Source: Hemicordylus capensis (taxonomy: Eukaryota > Chordata > Lepidosauria > Squamata > Cordylidae). Taken from it: a DNA stretch of 64,000 nucleotides. A model generated the notes under the pieces. It had not been told where the DNA came from. It saw nothing but the letters and a program-made list of their open reading frames with translations, and did not search any database. Below are positions 48,868 to 59,900 of the stretch, one piece after another; the first letter of the stretch is position 1, and every line of letters starts with the position of its first letter. The DNA lies in assembly GCF_027244095.1 (NCBI RefSeq), contig NC_069670.1, positions 13,969,320 to 14,033,319 of the forward strand. Direction: 5' to 3'. Both the position numbers and the translations under genes were made by a program.

Positions 48868-50912
48868 TAGAGAGATGGGTTTGTGACCTGCGTGCTGACC
48901 GCATGGTGACTTACCTGCCTGGTGTGACAGTTGTGAACGTCATGAAGTGTCTAGATAGGCTGCTAGGCAGGGCTGGGGAGGAGACAGCTGTCATGGTGCA
49001 CGTCGGCACCAACGATGTGGGGAAATGCAGTCGGGAGGTCCTGGAAGCCAAATTTAGGCTGATAGGTAGCGTATTGGAAGTCCAGGACCCCCAAGGTAAC
49101 ATTCTCAGAAATGCTACCTGTTCCACGCGCAGGTACAGTGACACAGGCAATGTGTGGGTTAGACGTTGGTGCCAGGAGGAGGGGTTTAGATTTGTTAGGG
49201 ACTGGGATACATTTTGGGGCAAGCAAGGCCTGTACAAAAGGGACAGCACTTGACCCAAGATGGAGCCAGACTGTTGGCGTTTAAAATCAAAAAGGTTGCA
49301 GAGCAGCTTTTAAAATGACACCTGGGGAATAGCTGATGGGAGCTGGGCAGTATCCGGTCCGGCAAATGCCGTCCTTTAAAGTGCAAGGGTGCAAAGGATT
49401 CAGATAAAACAGAAGAGGACAGAGCAGAACTGCATAAAGAGCAGACAGAAGGCTGTGCCAGCTGGTCAAAGAGTCAAAAGAAAGATAGCAGACACCAGGG
49501 AAGAGATTAAGCATAGAGGTGCTTATATGCCAATGCCAGAAGCCTCCGATCCAAGATGGGTGAGCTGGAGTGCTTGGTTGCTAACGCAGAAATAGGTATA
49601 GTGGGCATAACAAAAACATGGTGGAACTGTGAGAACCTGGTGAGGAGAGCATGACTTGTCCCCTTAGCTAAACAGGTTCCGCCCTGATTGCATATGAATG
49701 GGAGACTTGATGTGTGAGCAATGGAAGATATTCCCCTCAGGGGATGGAGCCGCTCTGGGAAGAGCAGAAGGTTTCCAGTTCCCTCCCTGGCAACATCTCC
49801 AAGATCGGGCTGAGAGAGACTCCTGCCTACAGACTTGGAGAAGCCGCTGCCAGTCTGTGAAGACAATACTGAGCTAAATAGACCAATGGTCTGACTCAGT
49901 ATATGGCAGTTTCCTATGTTCCTAACCAGTGGGACACCGTTATCCCTGGATATGAACTCTATAGAAAGGGCAGGGAGGGGCGCCTTGGAGGTGGAGTAGC
50001 ACTGTATGAAAAAGAAGGGATAGAATCTAACCAAGAAGAAAACCTAGGTGGACCGGAGTCCTCCACAGAAACCCTGTGGGTGACAATACAAGGCCTGAAA
50101 GGGAACGTGCTACTGGGGACGTGCTATGGCCCTCCGGATCAAAACGCTGACAGTGACTGGGAGTTGCAGGAGGAAATCAGGGAGGCGTCAAGGAAAGGCA
50201 GGGCAGTAATAATGGGTGACTTCAATCACCCACACATAGACTGGGTAAATTCACAGTCAGGTCTTGACAAAGAGGTCAAATTTCTAGATACGCTAAATGA
50301 CTGTGCCCTAGAACAGTTGGTTTTGGCACCAACCAGAGAGGAGGCGACCTTGGACTTAATCCTGAGTGGCACCCAGGACCTGGTGCGGGATGTCCGTGTC
50401 ATCACCCCTTTAGGGAACAGTGACCATAGTGCGATCAAATGCAGCATACATGTGGGGAGAGAATCACCATGGTGTGGAGAAAGTGGATAGAGAGAAATTC
50501 TTCTCCCTCTCACATAACACTAGAACCAGGGAAATTCATTGCCGGGAAATCTAGGACCAACAAAAGGAAGTACTTTTTCACACAACACGTAATCAGCTTG
50601 TGGAATTCTCCGCCACAAGATGTGGTGACAGCCAACCACCTGGATGGCTTGAAGAGGGGTTTGGATCACTTCATGGAGGAGAGGTCTATCAAGGGCTACT
50701 AGCCGGAGGGCTATAGGCCACCTCCACCCTCAGGGGCAGGAAGCCTCTGAGTCCCAGTTGCAGGGGAGTCACAGCAGCAGAGGGGGCAGGCCCCTTTCAG
50801 CTCCCGCCTGTAGGCTCCCAGCGGCATCTGGTGGGCCACTGGGTGAAACAGGATGCTGGACTAGATGGGCTTCCTTGGGCCCGATCCAGCAGGGCTGCTC
50901 TTATGTTCTTGG
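48868..50912 (+). mobile_element. CR1 LINE with ORF1 esterase and endonuclease, RT deleted
   Basis: 48900-49320 reads VTYLPGVTVVNVMKCLDRLL, VMVHVGTNDVGK and KQGLYKRDSTHL, the SGNH esterase-like domain of CR1 ORF1. 49927-50460 reads GGGVALYEK, GDFNHPHIDWVN and GNSDHSAIKC, the APE endonuclease of ORF2. From about 50500 the sequence jumps to the CR1 3' end ([20 protein letters not shown], then 3'UTR to GATCCAGCAGGGCTG), so the reverse transcriptase is missing. The 5' flank is the retroviral fossil. Confidence 0.85.
49640..49925 (+). mobile_element. 5S/tRNA chimeric SINE inside the CR1
   Basis: GCATGACTTGTCCCCTTAGC to CTATGTTCCTA. It separates the ORF1 and endonuclease parts of the CR1. Confidence 0.86.
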
Positions 50913-51279
50913 ATTCCTCAAGACCAACAGTTGCTAAATGTTAAATACTGTATTTGCAGTTATAAAAGCGACAAAGCCAGGAGACACAAACAAGTTGAAG
51001 CACATTCATTCAGGGCAGACAGGGCGGCAAATCTCAAGGGTACAAGAAATAAACTCACCCCCACCGCCACTCCAATGTTGCCCACTCCTAGATCAACAAT
51101 GGAGTTTGTTTCTTTGCTGAACTGACCGTCTTATTTCCAAGTCCATTCCTCACACAATGCAGGAGGAGCTGCTCCTACAAGCACCGCAGGGCTGCTAATC
51201 AAAATGGCGCCTCCTGCTCTTCTCGCCTTGCCTCTCTCAAAAGAGACAGCCCTCGCCCTCTGGCCACTCTGATTGGCTG

Positions 51280-51480
51280 AAGGGTAGTCAATCAACACGT
51301 TGCCTCCTCTCAGGCCATTTCAAGCTCTGCCCCCTTTATGAAAACAAAGGCAGGCCTTTTCATTGGCTGCTGCCTCATTAATATTTAAATGAAAGGGTGG
51401 GGGGAACACTGCTCAGCCTTTTCAATAGGAGCCTGCTACCAGAGCCCACTCTATATAAACAGTGCTGGGCAAGCCGCAGG
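51280..51480 (+). promoter_or_regulatory. TATA/CCAAT promoter-like block, owner unknown
   Basis: Two ATTGGCTG boxes (near 51271 and 51362) and a TATA-like CTATATAAAC near 51452. No adjacent recognised gene on the plus strand, so it may belong to an old solo LTR or be chance. Confidence 0.25.
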
Positions 51481-51589
51481 CAGGAAAGTGTAGAGGGCAG
51501 CCACACATAGGGAGGGAGGGAGTTATCAAAAATGGTGGCATTCATATTTTGGAAGGGCGCCGCCCACTTTGCCGTAAGCAAAGAGCCTT

Positions 51590-52015
51590 CCTGCTCCTAA
51601 TGATTCCTAGCATGGAATTAGCTTTTTTCACAGCTGCCGTGCACCGAGATGACACTTTCAATGAGCTGCCCACCACGACCCCAAGATCTCTCTCCTGGTC
51701 CGTCACCGGCAGCTCAGATCTGCCCCAAGATGTGGTGACGGCCAACAACCTGGATGGCTTTCAGAGGGGTTTGGAGAACTTCATGGAGGAGAGGTCTATC
51801 AAGGGCTACTAGTTGGAGGGCTAAAGGCCACCTCCAGCCTCAAAGGCAGGATGCCTCTGAGTACCAGTTGCAGGGGAGTAACAGCAGGAGAGAGGGCATG
51901 CCCTCAGCTCCTGTCTGTGGGCTCCCAGCGGCATCTGGTGGGCCACTGTGGGAAACAGGATACTGGACTAGATGGGCCTCCTTGGGCCTGATCCAGCAGG
52001 GCTGCTCTTAACCCT
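51590..52015 (+). mobile_element. CR1 LINE 3' end
   Basis: GATGTGGTGACGGCCAACAA, ATGGAGGAGAGGTCTATCAA and the 3'UTR to TGATCCAGCAGGGCTGC. Confidence 0.85.
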
Positions 52016-52540
52016 TCAGTGTATATGTGAAGTTGGTGTTTCTTTTCCAGACCTCTCATCATCTTTGCCGTCTTCCTAGGAGCTCAGTTCAATCTATCAA
52101 CATCCTTCTCACAGTGGTACAGAAGAGGGCAAAACACAGTTTCTCCGATGAGACCGGATTAGTGGGGAATAAACTGGAACGATAAATTCTCATGATTTGG
52201 AAATGACGGTTCCATTAACGCGGCCTAAAATCATGTTAGCCTTTTATGCAGGCTTTTGAGTTATCGCACATGGTTCTGTTTTCTGTTTTTTTTTTTTAAG
52301 ACATAGGCAAGATAGGCGTTTACTTGGGGCAAGAAGGACCCCCTCTCAAACTGGTCAGTTAAGTTTCTAGTCCCTGTGAATACTGAAAAATACCATATAT
52401 ACACACACACAGAGTAACAATCTTCTCTAGAATACAGCACACTTGCATCTGATAAAATGGACTCTCGTCCACGAAACGTGTACCACCATAGGAGGTTGTT
52501 AAAATCATTAGGCGGATTCCACACAGTCTTGAAACCTGAA
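52016..52540. other. No gene seen
   Basis: Spacer with a T run and a short (AC)n near 52400. Confidence 0.35.
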
Positions 52541-52900
52541 ATGTGGCGTGAATTTATTTATTTAAAATATTTATACGACCCTGTTCTTCACGCATGGATT
52601 TGTGATGGCATGCAACAAAGCATTAAACAAACCATATATTACAATAAAGCAGCAGGATGTAAAACCAATCACAAAAACACATAGGGTAAAAGACAATCAT
52701 GAAGTCATGGCACAATATACACAGGAGCTAAGGAGAAGACCTGATGAAATAAAAAGATCTTCAACTTCAGTTTAAAATTAGCTAGGGAGGGAAGAGGCCA
52801 AAGATCAAGGGGCAGGGAGTTCCAAAGACCTGGAACCACCACGGAAAAGGCTCCGCCACGTGTCACTGAAAAGTTGCTGAATGTGCTTTATAGACTACTT
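52541..52900 (-). repeat. LINE-derived fragment
   Basis: AT-rich tail (TTATTTATTTAAAATAT) and the GGGAGTTCCAAAGACCTGG motif that also recurs near 7740, 10125 and 57935. Confidence 0.45.
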
Positions 52901-53891
52901 GACCCTGGTTTCCCCAGACCAGATGGGCTAACCCATTGCCCTTGGGGGAATGGGGAGGCTCAATCGATTGATCATATACTTCCTTATTGTCTTTTTTATC
53001 ATGATGTGTGTCTCAGGCTTACTGACCCTCTTTTAAAAAGATAAAAGGACTCGGGGGGTGGAGTGGGACGGCACTTTTAGCCCGTAATCTGCATTATATC
53101 ATCTGCATCGGTTTCAGGCATGTTCCAGTGCTGAAGGGCAGGCACGGAAAGCAATACTGGGTTCAGAGTTTAGGTAATTTAAATTTCTTTTGTTAAGGTG
53201 AAAGGTTTCTAGTCCTTTTGGTCCAAAAGATGCCTGAAAACACATAGGCAATGCTTACTGAAACCTTCAAAGCCAGAAGGGTAGCTGCTCTAAACAACTC
53301 CTTGCCTGGCATAACTAAAAAAAACTACGTTAAATAATAAGACGCAGGATAAAGGGTGCAAAACGAGACAAAGAACGGTGCGCGTCTGGGAAATCAGGGA
53401 ATGATGACAAACAGATTTAAGCACGGGGCGCTGGGGATACTTGTGAAGACTGGAGATCGCGCAGTCTCCACGAATCGAGACAAACTGGTGGAGCCCGATT
53501 CGGCATAATGTCGGAGTTCTGACAACACATAGACTACCACCCAGTGGGCAAAAAGGGAAGCACTGGCTCCTAGGAGCTCCATCCAGTGGGGCCAACTTCA
53601 CATTCGAAGATCTGGGTGCTACGGGCCTCAGCAAGGACTGTTCGGTCCTCCGACATGAGAGAACCCCCTTCCCTTCAGGCTCAAACATCTTCCCGGCACA
53701 CGGCCAAGAAGAGTGTGGCATCACAGGAACACAAGTGCCGCCATTCAGTTCCAGGGCAGGGCTCCAAAATGGCGGGTAAACAAGTAGGCCCGGCCGGGCC
53801 TGGCCAACTCCACATGGACCAGGACAGCCACAGGACCTGAAGATGGCAGGGTGTGTGTGTATGTGTGTGTTACAGCACCTCTCTGGGCTCC
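52901..53891. other. Downstream flank of copy C; short (GT)n near 53851
   Basis: No recognised exon. A long minus-strand open frame here (53290-54192) runs through exon 11 out of frame and is not a gene. Confidence 0.5.
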
Positions 53892-53994
53892 TCACTGGCG
53901 CGTCCACAGATACGTCTGGATGGAGTTGGGAGGGATGTGGGTCAAGATCAGCCCCACCGAATCGGAAATTCCGAAGGGAATGTCGGACCCAGAC
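53892..53994 (-). CDS. GBA1: Copy C exon 11 (C-terminus)
   Basis: Encodes [18 protein letters not shown] and [11 protein letters not shown], then TGA. Acceptor CTCTCTCCTCAG. Confidence 0.91.
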
Positions 53995-56900
53995 CTGAGG
54001 AGAGAGGCAAAGAACGTGAGAGGAGCAAGCCAGGGGCCCTCCCACATCCTGACAGCTTGCCCTTCTCTTCAAGCCAGGGACTACTCTAGGACAACTGGGA
54101 TGAGGAAGACCCGAGTTCAGATCCCCGCTCAGCCATGGAACGTCATAAGAACATAAGAGCAGCCCTGCAGGATCAGGCCCAAGGAAGCCCATCTAGTCCA
54201 GCGTCCTGTTCCACACAGTGGCCCACCAGATGCCACTGGAAGCCTACAGGCAGGAGTTGAGGGCATGCCCTCTCTCCTGCTGTTACTCCCCGGCAACTGG
54301 TACTCAGAGGCATCCTGCCTCTGAGGCTGGAGGTGGCCTACAGCCCTCCGACTAGCAACCGTTGATAGACCCCCTCTCCTCTATGAAGCCATCCAAACCC
54401 CTCTTCAAGCCATCCAAACTAGTAGCCAACACCACATCTTGTGGCAGAGAATTCCACAAGTTGATTATGCGTTGTGTGAAAAAGTACCTCCGTTTGCTGG
54501 TCCTAGATTTCCTGGCCATCAGTTTCATGGGATGGCCCCTGTTTCTAGTGTGACGTGAGGGGGGGAAAGAATTTATCTCCATCCACTTTCTGCACACCAT
54601 GCATGATTCTACAGACCTCTATCACGCCTCCCCGCAGTCATCTTTTTTCTAAACCAAAAAGCCCCAGGTATTGTAGCCTTGCCTCATAAGGAAGGTGCGA
54701 TCGATCGATATATAGATAGATAGATCCACACCAGCATGTTGAATTGAGCCTGGAAGCAAACTAGTCACCAATCAAACAGGTGCAAACTCGTCACTCACTG
54801 GTTGAGGACAACGACCACGGCAGATCCGTCAGGGCGAAGCAGTGCCACATGTTCCAAACTGCACGTGAGGCATTTTTTCACGATGGTCAGTCCGACGCGC
54901 TGGGAGTCCTCTGGAATGAACTTGCTGCAGAGAGAAGACAGAAAGTCTAAGCTTGGATTTACCCACATCCAAGACTAGGTTTTCTCCTAGTTTTGTTTTG
55001 TTTTTAATATGAGATCTCGGAGGCTCCTCTTAGAGTCAGAGTCCGGCTCCTTTTGAGTAAATGCAGACATAGCCTGTGTTTAACCTCTACTTTTGAAAGG
55101 GGTTGTCTTAAATTCAGACTTATCTTCTATTCAGATCAATACGGTAACCTGGGGTGAACAGTGGCATTCCACCAGTGGCTGTTGCTGTCAGTGGCGTATC
55201 TATAATTGAACGAGGGGCTGTGGGTGCGGGGAACAAATGTCCCTGGGCCCTTCCTGGCAGGGCAACAGCTTACTCTTTTCTCTCCTTTTCCTGTCTCTCT
55301 GAAGAAGTAGTGGAATGGAGAAAGATGTGGGGGGAGAGAGGCTAGGGGTGTGCGAACCGGTTCCATTTCGAACCGGTTCACCATCGAACCGGGCCTGTTC
55401 GAAGACTCGCCCTCAAGCCAAACAGGGCCCGGTTCGATCTCGAAGGCCAACTCAGGGGTGCTAATCCTCTATAATAAAAGCCTTGGTGTCCGTCTGTGGA
55501 CACCCAGGCGTGTGTCCGTGCCTCCCTCGGCCGTTCTGGGCATCCCTCGGAGCGCACGTGCCGAGGGAGACACGACCACGGCGACCAGGCAGCCATGTTG
55601 GACGGCCAGAAGCGGCTACCGCGAAGAAGCCGGGGAAGCCCCGCAAAGCCAGGAAAGAGGCGGCGGGGGAAACTGGCCGAGGCGCGGCTGAGGCGGCGGC
55701 GGAGCCATGGCCGAGGCCTGGCCGCGCCGCCGAAGCCGGGTGGGGGGAAAAGGCGGCGGGGGAAGTCGGCCGAGGTGGCAGCAGAGACGCCGCCGAGGCC
55801 TGGCGGCGCCACCAAAGTCGGGCGGGGGGGAAACTTTGGGGCCCTTGCCCAGCCGGGGAGATCGGCCGCGGCATGGAGGCGGGCGACAGCAGCGGGAGGG
55901 GGAATGGTGGTGGGGGCCCGGAGCTCACAACTGCACTAGCGCCCGTTATTTAACGGGCCGAAAACCACTAGTTGTAATATAGAGATATATATAAAACTCA
56001 CTGCCAGGTCCGCGTCATCATGCTGACCCCGGCACTCAAGGGTCAGCGGCCCTTCAAAATGGTGGCCTTCTGGGACACCCACCCCTGCAGCTGCCCCCGC
56101 TGGAGACCAGCATTATAACCCAGACCCAGCAGTGAGTTATTAATTTTTTACAATTAGGACCCCAAACCGGCTTGAACTCGAGCCGAACAGGGGTTCGAGT
56201 TCAGGGTGCCCAACCCAAACATGCCAGGTCTGGTTTGACTCGAACCGAACCGGGCACGAACCGGTTTTGTGCACACCCCCTAGAAGAGGCCCATCTCAAT
56301 CTTGCAACACCACAGCTACTGTCATCTTCCTTCGGTTTCTTTCTAGATCGTGAGCCCCTTGGGGACAGGGCCCGACGGCCACCCAGAGAACTGCTGGGGT
56401 CTGGGGCAGGTGTGAGGTTGGGGGCCCCTCTAAAAGGACTCATGCATGTGTTGCAAAATTGGGGAGCCGGCTTGGGGAGGGCTTGGGGCAGCTGGCTTGC
56501 GCCAACTGCCGCTGCAGGGAACCGTCTGATTGATTTGTCAGCCTATGCCAACCGCTTTCAGAACCTCTGTGGAAAAGCAGGCGAGAGACACTGGCCCGAG
56601 CAGGAAATCTGCGGCAGCCCCCTCACCTGAAGTGCGCCATGTGGTAGAACATGGGCTGCTTGTAGAAGACGTCGTAGCCGGCGTCCACGATGACGGGGCT
56701 GTCCACGAAGTTCTGGACCCAGTTGGGGCCGCCTTCCAGGTCCAGGGCCAGGTTCCAGTCGGTCCAGCCCACGACGTGCTGGTTCAGGTTCTGTGGCGAG
56801 GGGCGAGAAGGGCCGGGGTTAGGGCAGTGGGGCCACGGAAGGAAGGAGCGAAGTCTACGGGAACGGCGCCCCCCTCCTTGGACATACCGCCAGGATACTG

Positions 56901-59900
56901 TGGCTGTACTGGACACCCCGGTCCCACGAACCAAGCACCACGTCTTTCTCCCAGAAATGCGATCCGGCACACGCTTCGGTGGCGAGCAGGAAGTAGTCAG
57001 GGTAGAGCTCGTGGGTGGCGCCCACCGTTTTATCGATGGGGGCGATGAAGTCCATGTACCAGTGGACGCCAATGCCGTGGACATACCGATACGCCTTACT
57101 GTCCTCACTCAGGACCTGGGCAGAGAAAGGAGGAAAGGGTGGGTGGGGGTGGCTTAGTACTGCTGAATTCTGCCCGGAAAGGGTCCCAAGTTCAAACCCT
57201 GGCTGGGAAAGACCCCCCCCTGCCTGAAACTCTGGGGAGCCACACTGCCAGCCAGAGTAGACGATCCTGCACCAGATGGACCCATGGTCGGACTCAGTAA
57301 AAAGCAGCTTCCTAGGTTGGGGGATGTGGCCGTAGCTCAATGGAAGAGCCTCTGCTTTGCATGCAGAAGGTCCCGGGTTCAATCCCTGGCAGCGTCTCCA
57401 GGTAGGGCTGGGAAAGTAATAAAAACTAGACACGAGGCAGATGAAATCAGCCACAACACAATGGACCAAAAAGCCTTGTGGAAACCCTGCTAACTGGGTG
57501 AAGAAGCACTTTTTCCTTCTTTATTGTTTAGCTGTTACATTTTTGCAGCAGGGAAATGACTTGACTAGCAAGCCAGAGGTTGCCGGTTTGAATCCCCGCT
57601 GGTATGTTTCCCAGAAACACCTCTATCGGGCAGCAGCGATCTAGGAAGGTGCTGAAAGGCATCGTCTCATACTGGAGGAGGCAATGGTCAACCCCTCCTG
57701 TATCCTACCAAAGACAACCACAGGGTTCTGTGGGCGCCAGGAGTCGACAGCAGCACAACTTTACCTTTGCTTTATATAAAACCTCGGCGGGGTGTGTGTG
57801 TGTGTGTGTTACAAATCTAAACCCAACAACTGCATCCTAAAATCTACATAAAAGCCAACCAACATCACCATCACCCAAACGTTAACACATCATCCCATTT
57901 CATGAGTGGAAATCAGGAGATTTCATCCAGGAGGGCATTCCAGAGCCCTGGGGCCACCCTAGAGAAGGCTCCGTTCTGAGTCGCCACCCAACGAGCTGGT
58001 GGTCGCCACAACTGGACTCCCCCCCCCCAACCCGGTGATCTGAAGAGGCGGCAGGGTCCACGAAACAGAAGGCAAGGCTCCCTTCAACACCTCCGAACCG
58101 CCGACTCTCTTCTCCTTCACAGGGAGAGAGCAACAGCCTCTCTTCAGTTCAGCCTCCCAGGGGCTATGGCCGCTTGCTGGGGTCTCCCTTGGGTCTCTGT
58201 TCAGATTGTAAGCCCCTTGGGGGCAGAGAACTATCTTCTCATGCCTTCTGCCACGGAAACCACGCGGGGGACTCCCCACCACCGCCACCTTGAACAGAAG
58301 AGTGGGCAGATGCTCCGTCAATAATCAAGGAGCCCCCTCACCCCACCCCCCGGCAAAGACTGGCGTCTGCTCACCACACCAGGAAGGGCTCCTCCTTAAC
58401 ACGGCAGCCCCCTCCTTCCAGCTGGGGAAAGCAACGCTCTCCAAGGTTTCCGGCAGGCGTCCCTCCCAGCCCTAGCCGGACAGGCTGCCAGGGACCGCCA
58501 CGCTGGTGCCCCTAGCAGCTCAGCCCCCTAGCCCAGCCCTCACCACTTTGGCCCAGTGGGGCAGATGGATCCGGTTGTCGTCCAGAATGATGAGCCTGAT
58601 GTCCTTATGCGAGCTGTTTGCCAGGGCAGGGCCCAGATCCAGCTCAATGAAGTCGCGCTGCTCCTCGGCGGTGAAGCCCAAGCACTGGAAGGGGTAGTTG
58701 GCGATCAGCCCAGCATTCGGTTCGTTCTCAGCTGTCACGGCCCAGAAGGTCAGGTTGTGCTTGGCGTATTCGTCGAGGAACCTAGAGGAGGTGGGGAATA
58801 AATGCAGGGGCCTTGAGAAGAGAGTGGGCCTTGAGCATCAGGCTCCAAGGAACTGGAGCCAGATCAAGGTCACGTTGTGCCATCGAGTCGGGGCCGACTC
58901 GGGTTGACCACAGAGCCCTGTGGTTGTCTTTGTTGGAATACAGGAAGGGTTTGCCATTGCCTCCTCCCGCGCAATATGAGAGGATGATGCCTTTCAGCAT
59001 CTTCCTAGATCGCTGCTGCCCAATAGGGGTGTACCCCATAGCCTGGGAAACATAGTCTGGGAAATATACCCGCGGGGATTCAAACCGGTGACCTCTGGCT
59101 TGCTAGTCAAGTCATTTCCCCACTGCGCCGTTAGGTGGGCTTGATAGCCGTGCATATAAGAGGACCAAGCCTTCTCCCACAGGGCCGTTAAGTTCTCCAG
59201 AAACCACTCTTGGGAACCCCACCTCCAGCAGTTTTGGGACTACAACTCCCATAATCCCCAGCCACAGCGGTCAATAGTCAGAGATGATAGAAGTAGCATT
59301 TCAAGATCTGCAGGAGGGCCACAGCTGGGCAGTCCTGAGGAGACGGCCTTGTCTGTGGTGGCGCCCACATTCTAGGAACATAGGAAGCTGCCATATACTG
59401 AGTCAGACCATAGGTCCATCTAGCTCAGGATTGTCTACCCAGACTGGCAGCGGCTTCTCCAAGGTTGCAGGCAGGAGTCTCTCTCAGCCCTATCTTGGAG
59501 ATGCTGCCAGGGAGGGAACTGGGAACCTTCTGCTCTTCCCAGAGCGGCTCCATCCCCTGAGGGGAATCTCTTCCAGTGCTCACACTTCTAGTCTCCCATT
59601 CAGATGCAACCAGTCTGAACCCTGCTTAGCAAAGGGGACAAGCCATGCTTGCTACCACCAGACCAGCTCTCCTCTCCTAATTCTAGAACATTCCTCCGGG
59701 GCCTGATGAGAGGCCCAGCGAGGCTCCCCTGAGCAGCCGCCATCTTCGAGGCGTGCTTCCTGTTCTCCCGCGATTTCTGCAGGCAGCGGGAGACAAACGG
59801 GGGGAAGAAGTAGCTCTACAGGACGCAGAAAAAAGGATTTTTTAAAAAATAAAAATGGGGGGGTTAATATCAAATTTTTTGTGTGTGTTTTAACATCTGG

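Noticed and set aside
53290-54192. Longest open frame of the window (300 codons, minus)
   Set aside because: It joins the CR1 3' end to out-of-frame exon 11 of copy C and spacer. The GBA1 frame with a good acceptor explains the conserved part.
55483-55953. Alanine/glycine/arginine-rich protein of about 156 residues
   Set aside because: All frames are open because of extreme CpG content inside a Helitron; there is no splice or start evidence.
57319-57418. Genuine tRNA-Ala gene
   Set aside because: The cloverleaf-like region runs straight into the SINE body (TCTCCAGGTAGGGCTGGG) and many partial copies exist. It is a SINE head.
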